Position numbers and translations under genes: made by a program. From assembly GCF_008274625.1 (NCBI RefSeq), contig NZ_VTRU01000002.1, positions 372,001-436,000 of the forward strand: a stretch of 64,000 bases of DNA, written 5' to 3'. Below are positions 55,309-63,646 of the stretch, in pieces; position 1 is the stretch's first letter, and every line of letters begins with the position of its first letter. The notes below the pieces were generated by a model. That model did no database searches. It was not told the DNA's origin and was given only the letters and a program-made list of their open reading frames with translations. This DNA comes from Chryseobacterium panacisoli. GTDB taxonomy: Bacteria; Bacteroidota; Bacteroidia; Flavobacteriales; Weeksellaceae.

Positions 55309-57291
55309 ATGGAAAAATGCTGTAGTACAAACCCGGAAAAGCCAGATACAAAAGGGCACAAACATCATCACGAAGAAGGAGACGGACATGACCATGATGG
55401 CCATGATCACTCTCACGACTCGGGAAATCAGACGGTCTTTCAGATGTTTCTTCCGGCCATTATATCCTTTATCATCTTATTATTGGGAATTGCCTTTGAT
55501 AACTATATAAAACCTGCATGGTTTACAGGCTGGGTACGGTTAATATGGTTTTTGGCAGCTTATATTCCTGTAGGATTTCCTGTATTGAAAGATGCTTACA
55601 AGAGTATCATCAAGGGAGATGTGTTTTCAGAATTCTTTTTGATGAGCATCGCAACTATTGGAGCTTTCGCCATTGGAGAATACCCTGAAGGAGTAGCGGT
55701 GATGTTGTTTTATGCCGTAGGAGAAGTATTTCAGTCTATGGCGGTGACCAGAGCCAAAGGAAACATAAAAGCATTATTGGATCAGCGTCCTGATGAGGTA
55801 ACGATTATGGAAAATAATCAGCCCAAAACGATAAAAGCAAAAGAAGCCAAGATCGGTGATGTTATTCAGTTGAAACCCGGTGAAAAACTGGCTTTGGATG
55901 GAGAACTGCTTTCTGATTCAGCTTCCTTCAACACAGCAGCTTTAACAGGAGAAAGTAAACCTGATACCAAAAATAAAGGTGAAGTTGTTCTTGCCGGAAT
56001 GATCAACATGAACAGTATTGCTCTGGTAAAAGTAAATACCGCCTATGAAGACAGTAAATTGAGTAAAATTCTGGAACTCGTTCAGAATGCCACGGCTCAA
56101 AAAGCCCCTACAGAATTATTCATCAGAAAATTTGCCAAAGTATATACCCCTATCGTTGTATTTCTGGCCATTGGAATCTGTTTACTGCCCTATTTCTTTG
56201 TGAGCGACTATCAGTTCAGAGACTGGCTGTACAGAGCATTGATATTCCTGGTGATTTCTTGTCCATGTGCCTTGGTGATTTCAATCCCGCTAGGGTATTT
56301 CGGAGGAATCGGAGCCTCAAGCCGAAACGGGATTTTATTCAAAGGAAGTAATTTCCTGGACAGCATTGCAGAGATTCAGAATGTCGTGATGGATAAAACC
56401 GGAACCATGACGGAAGGAGTATTCAAAGTACAGGAGGTAAGTATGACTTCGGAATTTAACAAGGAGGAAATCCTTCAGATGGTCAATGTTCTCGAAAGCA
56501 AAAGCACCCACCCGGTAGCAACAGCCATTCACAATTATGTAGGAGATATCAATCACGCCATTCCATTAGAAAATGTAGAAGAAATTGCAGGACACGGGTT
56601 GAAAGCAGTCATTAACGGAAAAGAACTTCTGGTAGGGAACTTTAAATTGATGGATAAATTTAATATCAATTATGATCTTAACCATGCCAATATTGTCTAC
56701 ACGGTCATCGCAGTAGCTTATGATAAAAAATTTGCAGGCTATATCACCATTGCAGACAGCATAAAAGAAGATGCCAAAGAAACAGTAGATAATCTGCATA
56801 AAATGAATGTAAAAGCTACGATGCTGAGCGGTGATAAAAGTACCGTGGTAAAATATGTAGCGGATCAGCTGGGAATAGACAATGCATTCGGAGACCTCCT
56901 GCCTGAGGATAAAGTAAATAAGGTTAAAGAAATCAAAGCTAAAAAACAAACCGTAGCTTTTGTGGGAGACGGAGTGAATGATGCACCTGTAGTTGCTCTA
57001 AGTGATGTAGGAATCGCAATGGGAGGATTGGGAAGTGATGCAACCATTGAAACAGCTGATGTGGTAATTCAGGATGACAAGCCAAGTAAAATTCCAATGG
57101 CAATCAATATAGGTAAACAAACGAAAAAGATAGTTTGGCAAAATATTATCCTTGCTTTTGCCGTAAAAGCTGTGGTTTTAGTTCTGGGTGCCGGAGGGCT
57201 GGCAACGATGTGGGAAGCTGTTTTTGCCGATGTAGGAGTAGCATTGCTGGCCATTTTAAATGCAGTGAGAATTCAGAGAATGAAATTTTAA
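55309..57291 (+). CDS. P1B-type heavy-metal-translocating ATPase (Zn/Cd/Co type)
   Basis: This 660-residue ATPase exports heavy metal from the cytosol. The N-terminus has no ferredoxin-like HMA domain but a His/Asp-rich tail (HHHEEGDGHDHDGHDHSH, residues 19-36) after CC at residues 4-5. Motifs in order are TGESKPD (dephosphorylation loop), SCPCALVIS (transmembrane metal site, about residue 316), DKTGTMTEG (phosphorylated Asp, about 362) and GDGVNDAPV (hinge, about 553). The CPC site and the neighbours favour zinc, cadmium or cobalt. It is the last gene of the cluster and is followed by a terminator. Confidence 0.94.
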   Translation: MEKCCSTNPEKPDTKGHKHHHEEGDGHDHDGHDHSHDSGNQTVFQMFLPAIISFIILLLGIAFDNYIKPAWFTGWVRLIWFLAAYIPVGFPVLKDAYKSIIKGDVFSEFFLMSIATIGAFAIGEYPEGVAVMLFYAVGEVFQSMAVTRAKGNIKALLDQRPDEVTIMENNQPKTIKAKEAKIGDVIQLKPGEKLALDGELLSDSASFNTAALTGESKPDTKNKGEVVLAGMINMNSIALVKVNTAYEDSKLSKILELVQNATAQKAPTELFIRKFAKVYTPIVVFLAIGICLLPYFFVSDYQFRDWLYRALIFLVISCPCALVISIPLGYFGGIGASSRNGILFKGSNFLDSIAEIQNVVMDKTGTMTEGVFKVQEVSMTSEFNKEEILQMVNVLESKSTHPVATAIHNYVGDINHAIPLENVEEIAGHGLKAVINGKELLVGNFKLMDKFNINYDLNHANIVYTVIAVAYDKKFAGYITIADSIKEDAKETVDNLHKMNVKATMLSGDKSTVVKYVADQLGIDNAFGDLLPEDKVNKVKEIKAKKQTVAFVGDGVNDAPVVALSDVGIAMGGLGSDATIETADVVIQDDKPSKIPMAINIGKQTKKIVWQNIILAFAVKAVVLVLGAGGLATMWEAVFADVGVALLAILNAVRIQRMKF

Positions 57292-57327
57292 AAAGCAAAT
57301 AATAAACAAAACTAAATTATATTCAAT

Positions 57328-57360
57328 AAAAGCTCTGCTGAACTTCAGTGGAGCTTTTGT
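57328..57360 (+). terminator. Terminator after the P-type ATPase
   Basis: AAAAGCTC pairs with GAGCTTTT around an internal CTGAACTTCAG hairpin, and the second arm carries the T-run. It lies about 37 bp after the stop codon. Confidence 0.75.
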
Positions 57361-57415
57361 TTTACATTATACATCATGCCAACAATTCCATTGAAATCCA
57401 TATTATGCTATTGAA

Positions 57416-57522
57416 ACTCCTGCGGAGCGACAAAGAGACTGCCTTTACTTTTCGTATAAACTATGATTGATAATTACAATTAGTATAAAAATGATACACT
57501 CAGTTTGTCATTCCGCAGGAAT
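57416..57522. repeat. Imperfect inverted-repeat element
   Basis: ACTCCTGCGGAGCGACAAA (57416-57434) and the complement of 57504-57522 agree at 16 of 19 positions and enclose about 70 bp. It has the look of a small non-autonomous or hairpin-forming dispersed repeat. Confidence 0.5.
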
Positions 57523-57649
57523 CTAATGACCAGTCTCATTATTATTAGTTTTAAATTTTATCAGAGATAAAATCTTCGCGCCTTAAAACAGGAAGCATTT
57601 TAAAAAACCTTGAGTCTTTGCGATTTCCAACAAAACAAAAAATATAAAA

Positions 57650-57681
57650 AAGCTCTGCCAAAAACATCAGCAAAGCTTTTA
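57650..57681. terminator. Terminator-like hairpin in the gap before 57884
   Basis: AAAAGCTCTGC and GCAAAGCTTTT pair with one mismatch across an 11-nt loop. The arms end in A and T runs, so it could work in either direction. No gene lies next to it. Confidence 0.5.
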
Positions 57682-57857
57682 TCAACAAGATTAAATTTTA
57701 TATGAAGAACTAAATTTTTGTTTAGATCTCAAGTTTAAATCAAAGTTCGGGATAAAATTATTCCGGTAACAGGCACAGTTTTGTGTTTTTTGTGGGTAAC
57801 AGTAAACAACCATAATGACATTCATCATAAATCATCTAGAAAACAGTTTTGAAATAG

Positions 57858-57865
57858 TATATTTG
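57858..57865 (+). promoter_or_regulatory. Candidate -7 element for the copper/redox cluster
   Basis: TATATTTG is a perfect TAnnTTTG match 18 bp before the first small gene. No good -33 element is present, which could mean an activator is needed. Confidence 0.5.
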
Positions 57866-57883
57866 TAACACAGAACAAAATCG

Positions 57884-58246
57884 TTGAGGTTATTCATTTC
57901 CATATTCATCATTTTTACCATTGCATTACGTCCCGTTTTGCCATTGGTAAACTATGCAGTGAACTATGATTATATTGTGAAAAACCTGTGTGAGAACAGA
58001 AGTGTACCGCAATCAACATGTAAAGGGAAATGCTACGTGGAAAAAGAACTGGCAAAAACAGAAAAGCAATCCAATAACTCCCAAACCATAAAGATTGCCG
58101 GACTTGATGTTTTTGTTTCTCACGATATTCTTTCATTTTCATCTCAGCTAAACTCAGAATTACGCACTGAAGTGCTGGATTCGAGTTATTTTAATTCTCA
58201 TTCTTCAGAATATTTTTCCAGGATATTCCATCCTCCGTTGGCTTAA
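57884..58246 (+). CDS. Small exported or anchored Cys protein, paralogue of 60222-60590
   Basis: I do not recognise a named family. This 120-residue protein has an N-terminal hydrophobic segment (residues 3-24), then VNYDYIVKNLC and CKGKCYVEKELAK with cysteines at 36, 46 and 50. It ends IFHPPLA. The protein at 60222 has the same spacing of all three cysteines. The start is TTG (57884). The conserved Cys pair in a CxGKC motif suggests metal binding or redox chemistry in the periplasm. It is the first gene upstream of a YHS protein, SCO and superoxide dismutase. Confidence 0.75.
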   Translation: MRLFISIFIIFTIALRPVLPLVNYAVNYDYIVKNLCENRSVPQSTCKGKCYVEKELAKTEKQSNNSQTIKIAGLDVFVSHDILSFSSQLNSELRTEVLDSSYFNSHSSEYFSRIFHPPLA

Positions 58247-58421
58247 CTTTATTTTAAACTATATTCTTAGTTTAAGAATTGAAGATCCTTCAATTTTCAA
58301 TTCAAAAATCATAAAAGATACGCTGTACAATTAAATCTGGTCTTAATTTCCTTCAATTTATAAGCTTGTGCTTTGTATCTTAAAATTTATTTAACATTAT
58401 TAATTTCAATTTAACATTAAA

Positions 58422-58697
58422 ATGAAATCTTTTATTATTTTGACCGCTGCGCTGTCAATATCATTACTGTCGTGTGCCAAGGAAACACCTCAGGTAAAGC
58501 ATGCAAGCCATATGGATTCTTCCGGAAAGAAAATAGAAAATGTTCAGGTTGTGAATGAAGAAGATCCAATATGTCATATGAAAACTGCCGGATCTCTTAA
58601 AGATACAGCTGTATATAAAAATAAAACGTATGGTTTTTGCAGCATTTACTGCAAAGACGAATTCAAAAAAAGCCCTGAGAAATATGCCCAAAAATAA
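58422..58697 (+). CDS. YHS-domain lipoprotein
   Basis: This 91-residue protein has a lipoprotein signal with C18 (ISLLSCAK) and a C-terminal YHS domain at about residues 45-91 (DPICHMKTAGSLKDTAVYKN followed by YGFCSIYCKDEFKKSPEKY). The YHS Cys residues bind metal and occur in copper-handling proteins. It overlaps the SCO gene by 14 bp, so the two are translated together. The location in the envelope and the SCO partner suggest copper delivery or storage. Confidence 0.88.
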   Translation: MKSFIILTAALSISLLSCAKETPQVKHASHMDSSGKKIENVQVVNEEDPICHMKTAGSLKDTAVYKNKTYGFCSIYCKDEFKKSPEKYAQK

Positions 58698-59361
58698 TAA
58701 GACCAATAATAAAAGTAAGGTGATCATACCGATCGCGTTATTTGCGTTGCTTTTTCTGGGAATAGGGATAGGAATGGGGTATTTTAAAAAGAACCTTTAT
58801 ACCGTGATGAAAGTTCCGGATTTTGAACTGACAGATCAGAACAGCAAAAAAATCACCAATAAAGATATGTTGGGGAAGGTTTATTTGGTAGAATTTTTCT
58901 TCAGCAAATGCCCTACAATATGCCCCGTGATGAATTCCAATATGAAGGCTATTCAGAACCAGATCAATGATCCCAACTTCGGTATTGTCTCCATTAGCAT
59001 TGATCCTGAAAATGATACTCCTGAAGCTTTGAAAGAACATGCCCAAAGAATAGGAGCAAAATCTCCCAACTGGCATTTCCTGACCGGAGACCGAACATAC
59101 ATCGGTGATCTTGCGGATAAATTTAATATCTACGTAGGTGACAAGGAAGATGAAGGAGAAAGTCTGAATCACAGCGGAATGATTGCGCTGGTAGATCAGG
59201 ATGGAAATATCCGATGCAGATACAACAAAGAAAATATGCCGATTCTGTATTATTCAGGATTAAATTACGGAGATCCGGAAGGTAAAACACCTATGCTGAC
59301 TGGGAAATATCACCCTGACAGAGAAATCCTGATTGAGGATATTAAGAAATTATTGAAGTAA
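58684..59361 (+). CDS. SCO1/SenC-family copper chaperone
   Basis: This 225-residue protein has one N-terminal membrane anchor (residues 12-34) and a thioredoxin-like domain. The copper ligands are the cysteines in SKCPTICPVMN (C76 and C80) and the distal His H163 in LNHSGMIALVD. SISIDPENDTPEALKEHA is also conserved. SCO proteins load copper into cytochrome oxidase or act as thiol reductases. I start at the ATG at 58684; the longer in-frame start at 58630 lies inside the YHS gene and gives no signal. It is translationally coupled to that gene. Confidence 0.93.
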   Translation: MPKNNKTNNKSKVIIPIALFALLFLGIGIGMGYFKKNLYTVMKVPDFELTDQNSKKITNKDMLGKVYLVEFFFSKCPTICPVMNSNMKAIQNQINDPNFGIVSISIDPENDTPEALKEHAQRIGAKSPNWHFLTGDRTYIGDLADKFNIYVGDKEDEGESLNHSGMIALVDQDGNIRCRYNKENMPILYYSGLNYGDPEGKTPMLTGKYHPDREILIEDIKKLLK

Positions 59362-59380
59362 AGATGGGAGAGTAAAGCAG

Positions 59381-59485
59381 GAAGATGGAAGTACTTTCTG
59401 CCAATGAAACTCTGATGATTTTTGATGTAAAGGTAAATAGAAATTGAGGAATTTATACTTTGGTGCCTATTACTTCCAGCCTTCC
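59381..59485. repeat. Imperfect inverted GGAAGATGGAAG-type repeat
   Basis: GGAAGATGGAAGTA near 59380-59393 and the complement of 59471-59485 match with a one-base indel, on each side of about 75 bp. The GGAAG/TGGAAG units recur on both sides. It lies between the SCO and superoxide dismutase genes. Confidence 0.45.
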
Positions 59486-59542
59486 ATCTCCCCACTTCCA
59501 GCTTTAGAAGAAAAACATTGTTCAACCATAAACAAAAACGTT

Positions 59543-60217
59543 ATGAAGATTTTGAAAATAGCTGCTGTAACTGCAGTTTTCGCGGCTCAGTTTACACTGG
59601 CCCAGTTTAAGCAGACACCTCTGCCATATGCTTATAATGCTTTGGAAGGAAATATTGATGCCCAGACTATGGAAATTCATTATTCAAAACATGGTGCAGC
59701 GTATGCAGCCAATTTGAATAAAGCCATTGCAGGAACTCCACAGGAAAAAGAAACGTTGTTTCAGATTCTTTCCAATGCTTCAAAACTGCCTGCTGCAGTA
59801 AGAAATAATGCCGGAGGACACTACAATCACGAATTGTTCTGGACGGTTCTTACTCCTCAGAAAAATACGCAGCCTTCTGCAAAACTAGCAAAAGCCATCA
59901 CTGAAACTTTCGGAAGTATGGATGCTTTTAAAGAAAAAATGAGCAAAGCAGGAGCTGACCGCTTCGGATCAGGATGGGCATGGCTTTCTGTGGATAAAAA
60001 CGGAAAACTATTTGTTTCTTCAACACCCAATCAGGACAATCCTTTGATGGATGTTGTAGAGGAAAAAGGAACTCCCATCTTCGGAATTGATGTCTGGGAA
60101 CATGCTTATTATTTAAAATATCAGAATAAAAGAGCAGATTATCTTAGTGCTATCTGGAACGTTACCAACTGGAAAGAAATCAGCAGAAGATATGATGAAG
60201 CTTTAAGCAAGAAATAA
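59543..60217 (+). CDS. Exported Fe/Mn superoxide dismutase
   Basis: This 224-residue enzyme has a signal peptide (residues 1-20, ending FTLAQ), which is unusual for the family and places it in the periplasm. The metal ligands are H46 in EIHYSKH, H96 in [10 protein letters not shown] and D183 and H187 in [23 protein letters not shown] is the N-terminal signature. Iron or manganese cannot be assigned by eye. I start at the ATG 59543 because it gives the signal peptide; the upstream frame to 59444 has none. It lies within the copper/redox gene group and may guard against superoxide made there. Confidence 0.94.
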   Translation: MKILKIAAVTAVFAAQFTLAQFKQTPLPYAYNALEGNIDAQTMEIHYSKHGAAYAANLNKAIAGTPQEKETLFQILSNASKLPAAVRNNAGGHYNHELFWTVLTPQKNTQPSAKLAKAITETFGSMDAFKEKMSKAGADRFGSGWAWLSVDKNGKLFVSSTPNQDNPLMDVVEEKGTPIFGIDVWEHAYYLKYQNKRADYLSAIWNVTNWKEISRRYDEALSKK

Positions 60218-60221
60218 TCTG

Positions 60222-60590
60222 ATGAAGTTACTTTACAGCATACTTTTTACTTTTTATATGGTGCTAAGACCTTTGGTCCCATTGGTAGAGTATGCTGTAA
60301 ATTATGATTATATCGTTAAAGTTCTCTGTATTAATAAAAACAGGCCGGAGATTCACTGTAACGGAAAGTGTTATCTGAGTAAAGAACTGGCTAAAACCAA
60401 TGACTCAGAATCTTCACCTTTTCAGAAACTCAAAAACTCAGGACAGAAAATCCTTGATACCTATATACTGCCTGAAACAGCAGAGATTATAACTACTGAA
60501 AAACGCCTGTTTTTCAATTTCAACTTTTTCTACGAAACAGCCTATTCTTTTCTGTTTCTTACCCATATTTTCAAACCACCGGTTTTTTAG
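60222..60590 (+). CDS. Small exported or anchored Cys protein, paralogue of 57884-58246
   Basis: This 122-residue protein matches the one at 57884 over its first 60 residues: a hydrophobic N-terminus, VEYAVNYDYIVKVLC and CNGKCYLSKELAKT, with cysteines at 36, 46 and 50. It ends IFKPPVF. It begins 4 bp after the superoxide dismutase stop codon, so the two are cotranscribed. I do not know its function. A metal-binding or redox role is suggested by the CxGKC motif and by its neighbours. Confidence 0.75.
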   Translation: MKLLYSILFTFYMVLRPLVPLVEYAVNYDYIVKVLCINKNRPEIHCNGKCYLSKELAKTNDSESSPFQKLKNSGQKILDTYILPETAEIITTEKRLFFNFNFFYETAYSFLFLTHIFKPPVF

Positions 60591-60610
60591 GTTATTCATA
60601 TCACTATTCA

Positions 60611-60739
60611 ACCACAAAAGTCACAAAAGCTTACATGCACTAAAAATCAAAGATTTTTAAAAAGCTTAAATGTTCTTATTATTCATAAGGTTTATCACTT
60701 AATTCAACTTAGGTGTAAAATTTTTGTGCCTTTTGTGGT
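60611..60739. repeat. Palindromic intergenic element with 18-bp inverted ends
   Basis: ACCACAAAAGTCACAAAA (60611-60628) and the complement of 60722-60739 agree at 17 of 18 positions. The 93-bp interior contains a further perfect hairpin AAAAATC-AAA-GATTTTT. It has no coding content and resembles a MITE- or REP-like repeat. Confidence 0.6.
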
Positions 60740-60790
60740 AAAAAAATGCTGTTACAGCAATTCAAATTAATTCAACTTAAAAAATCAACA

Positions 60791-61621
60791 ATGAAAATTT
60801 ATAAATTTTTATCACTATTCTTTATTGCCTTTACTCTATTCTCTTTTGTAGCCTGCCAAAGCAGCAGAGATGATGATAATCCACAGGATGCCACACCCGG
60901 AAAACTTCAGATCAAATTTGAAAACGGATTTAATAATGTAGGAGATATCGTTTTGAATCAGACAGTTCAGACTTCTTCTAACGGACAGAAACATAATTTT
61001 TCCGCTTTGAAATATATAATCAGCAACATCGCACTGATAGACGAAAACGGAAATGAATTTAAATACAATGAAAACAATCCTGATAAAGGCGCTTTCATTG
61101 TAGATCAGGCAGATGCTGTTGCCGGAATTATATATCTTAATCTGGATGGTGTTCCGAAAAATAACTATAAAAAAATAAAATTCGGATTAGGTGTCAGCCA
61201 AAAAGCGTACTTGTTAGGACAGGACGGGCAGGCTGAATTCTGGACAAAAGCAAAACAGAAAGGAATGACATGGTCATGGGCTGCCGGTTATGTTTTTGTA
61301 AAACTGGAAGGAAAATACGGAACAGATTCCGCATCTAAGGAATTCATGAACCATACCGGAAATATGGGAAATGTAACGGCTAATGAGCAACCCGATCTAT
61401 ACCGAGAAATCACATTAAATCTTCCGACAACAGCAAGAGTGACAGGACAGATTCGTCCTTCCGTTCATATTCTGGCAGACCTGAACCAGTTTCTGAGCGG
61501 GGAAAAAGCACTTACTCTTGCCACAGCCAATGACATGTTGATGGGCTCAAACCAACACCTGATAGATGTTACCAATAATCTCACAAAAATGTTTAAAGTA
61601 GACCACGTTCACAATGATTAA
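60791..61621 (+). CDS. MbnP-like copper-associated lipoprotein
   Basis: This 276-residue lipoprotein has its lipobox Cys at C22 (FVACQ). The mature part resembles MbnP: KLQIKFENGFNN near residue 38, FSALKYIISNIALID near 70 and GMTWSWAAGYVFVKLEG (residues 158-174). MbnP proteins are periplasmic copper proteins whose partner MbnH oxidises a tryptophan to kynurenine at the copper site; W161 and W163 are candidates here. The ATG at 60791 is chosen over 60746 because it gives a proper signal. The next gene overlaps it by 8 bp and encodes an MbnH-like protein. Confidence 0.88.
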   Translation: MKIYKFLSLFFIAFTLFSFVACQSSRDDDNPQDATPGKLQIKFENGFNNVGDIVLNQTVQTSSNGQKHNFSALKYIISNIALIDENGNEFKYNENNPDKGAFIVDQADAVAGIIYLNLDGVPKNNYKKIKFGLGVSQKAYLLGQDGQAEFWTKAKQKGMTWSWAAGYVFVKLEGKYGTDSASKEFMNHTGNMGNVTANEQPDLYREITLNLPTTARVTGQIRPSVHILADLNQFLSGEKALTLATANDMLMGSNQHLIDVTNNLTKMFKVDHVHND

Positions 61622-62663
61622 CTTTTCTGTTAAAAGGATACTGGTTCTGTTTGTATTGATTGTGAGCTGTATTTCCTGTTCTGATGAGGTGATTCAGCCA
61701 TTGGAAAAAGATGAAGCGTATAATCTGCAGTTTCCATCTTATTTTCCGGAAATGACATTTGACAAATCAACCAATCCGGTAACTAAAAATGGAGTAGAGT
61801 TGGGAAGGAAATTATTCTATGAAGGACGACTTTCCCGAAACAATACTATTTCATGCGGGTTCTGTCATATTCAGGAAAATGCTTTTACCCATCACGGTCA
61901 TACAGTAAGTCATGGAGTTGACGATAGAATCGGAATCAGGAATGCACCACCTATTCAGAATATGGCATTCTTGAAAAGGTATATGTGGGATGGTGTAATT
62001 CATAATCTGAATGAACAGCCTATCAGCCCGATTACCGATGTTAATGAAATGGACAGCTCAATACCGGAAGCTATTTCGAAGATAAAAGATGATCAGAAAT
62101 ATAAAAAGCTGTTCCGAGAAGCTTATGGTGATGAAACCATTACCGGAGAAAGAATTCTGAAAGCATTGTCTCAGTTTATGACTTCTTTAATTTCTGCAGA
62201 TTCAAAATATGATAGATTTAAGCAGGGAAAAGAGCAGCTTACTTCAGCAGAATCTCAGGGAATGGCTTTGTTTGGACAGAAATGTGCCTCCTGCCATAGC
62301 GGAGAACTGTTTACCGATGAGAGTTTCAGAAACACGGGATTGTATTACAATACAGAATTTAAGGATGCGGGACGTTACAGGGTTACCCTTAATCAGGTAG
62401 ACTGGATGAAATTTCGTGTTCCAAGTTTGAGAAATGTAGAATATACAGCACCTTATATGCATGACGGGAGGTTTTACACTTTAGAGGCTGTGCTCAATTT
62501 TTATTCAGATCAGGTGGAGGATAATACCAATCTTGATCCTCAGCTGAAGCAGAATGGTCATGTGGGAATTGCCATGAACAGCCAGGAAAAACAATCGGTT
62601 ATTGCATTCCTGAAAACATTATCGGATAAAAGTTTTATATCCAATCCAAAATTTGCAGAATAA
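61614..62663 (+). CDS. Di-heme MauG/cytochrome c peroxidase-family protein (MbnH-like)
   Basis: This 349-residue protein has a lipoprotein-type N-terminus with cysteines at 19 and 22 and two heme c-binding motifs, CGFCH (residues 81-85) and CASCH (224-228). LGRKLFYEGRLSRNNTISC, RNAPPIQNMAFLKRYMWDG and FRVPSLRNVEYTAPYMHDG are typical of the MauG / bacterial peroxidase family. Enzymes paired with MbnP, such as MbnH, use peroxide to modify a tryptophan in it. It overlaps the MbnP-like gene by 8 bp, which strongly suggests the two work together. Confidence 0.92.
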   Translation: MINFSVKRILVLFVLIVSCISCSDEVIQPLEKDEAYNLQFPSYFPEMTFDKSTNPVTKNGVELGRKLFYEGRLSRNNTISCGFCHIQENAFTHHGHTVSHGVDDRIGIRNAPPIQNMAFLKRYMWDGVIHNLNEQPISPITDVNEMDSSIPEAISKIKDDQKYKKLFREAYGDETITGERILKALSQFMTSLISADSKYDRFKQGKEQLTSAESQGMALFGQKCASCHSGELFTDESFRNTGLYYNTEFKDAGRYRVTLNQVDWMKFRVPSLRNVEYTAPYMHDGRFYTLEAVLNFYSDQVEDNTNLDPQLKQNGHVGIAMNSQEKQSVIAFLKTLSDKSFISNPKFAE

Positions 62664-62675
62664 TTTATAGAAAAC

Positions 62676-63623
62676 ATGAAGAAGATTATAGTGATAGTAA
62701 GTTTGATTCTGTTTAATCAGTATCAGGCGAAAATGATTGAAGACAGTGCTTATATTGCTCATGAAGCTTTTGACAGATTCGATTTTGATGATGACTGTGA
62801 TGCCTGCGGCTGTGCGGCAGGAAACGGATCTTCCGGCTTTGAATCTTTATTGAATCCACAGTTTGTCGGAATCAAATATTTTGCCCAGCATTATAAAGCC
62901 AAAGAAAACTTATTTGTAAAAGACCTTACGCAGGATCAGTATTTCAATACCTTTCAGCTTTGGGGGAAGATTCCATTGACTCAAAAACTGAGTGTATATG
63001 CAAGTCTGCCCTTCCATTTTCATGAAAAGCAAACGCTGCAGGGAAATATCAGAATCAATGGAATAGGGGATATGAATCTGATGGGAATTTACCAGCTGAT
63101 GAGCTCTAAAGATAATTTCCATCATCTGAGCGGAGGTTTGGGAGTGAAAATTCCTTTGGGAAAATTTGATGAAAAAGGAGTATCCGGTGTGAATCCTAGT
63201 TTTCAGTTGGGAACCGGAAGCTGGGATTATCAGGCGGCTTTGAATTATAAATTTCAGAAAAATAAAGTGGCCGTATTGGTCAATACAGATTACACCGTCA
63301 AAACGGAGAATAAGAAAAATTATCGTTTCGGAAACCAATGGAACTATGCGGCGGCGGGGTTCTATCAGGTTGCAGGAAACGGAAAATCTATTTTTTCTGT
63401 AAAGACAGGTGTTCAGGGAGAAGTCTATGCACAGAATAAACAGTTTGATGAAGCGCTGCCCAATACTGCCGGAAGTGCATTGTATGGGAAGTTAGGGTTT
63501 GAAGCCTCTTATAAAAAACTGAGTCTGGGAAGTGAAGTGATGCTTCCGATGTATACCCATTTGGCAGGAGGAGATATTGAAGCAAAATCAAGGTTCAGTA
63601 TTTTCCTGAATATTGGAATTTAA
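62676..63623 (+). CDS. Outer-membrane beta-barrel protein with an acidic Cys cluster
   Basis: This 315-residue protein has a signal peptide and then, at residues 36-49, FDDDCDACGCAAGN with cysteines at 41, 44 and 46. The rest consists of amphipathic strands (ISVYASLPFHFHEK-like elements, then SFQLGTGSWDYQAALNYKF) ending in FSIFLNIGI, as in transporter-type barrels. It follows the MbnH-like gene by 12 bp. The cluster DDDCDACGC should bind soft metals, so I infer a role in copper binding or transport across the outer membrane. No family name is recognised with certainty. Confidence 0.75.
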   Translation: MKKIIVIVSLILFNQYQAKMIEDSAYIAHEAFDRFDFDDDCDACGCAAGNGSSGFESLLNPQFVGIKYFAQHYKAKENLFVKDLTQDQYFNTFQLWGKIPLTQKLSVYASLPFHFHEKQTLQGNIRINGIGDMNLMGIYQLMSSKDNFHHLSGGLGVKIPLGKFDEKGVSGVNPSFQLGTGSWDYQAALNYKFQKNKVAVLVNTDYTVKTENKKNYRFGNQWNYAAAGFYQVAGNGKSIFSVKTGVQGEVYAQNKQFDEALPNTAGSALYGKLGFEASYKKLSLGSEVMLPMYTHLAGGDIEAKSRFSIFLNIGI

Positions 63624-63646
63624 ACAAAACCCTTTTAAAAATCAAG

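Larger units (their letters stand above)
57292..57883. other. Long intergenic region of 592 bp
   Basis: No gene was found. It holds a terminator at 57328-57360, an imperfect inverted-repeat element at 57416-57522, a second terminator-like hairpin at 57650-57681 and the promoter of the next gene. It is noncoding and may carry a dispersed repeat. Confidence 0.7.

Noticed and set aside
58630..58683. Longer N-terminus of the SCO gene
   Set aside because: The extension lies inside the YHS gene and lacks signal or conserved sequence; the ATG at 58684 gives the normal membrane anchor.
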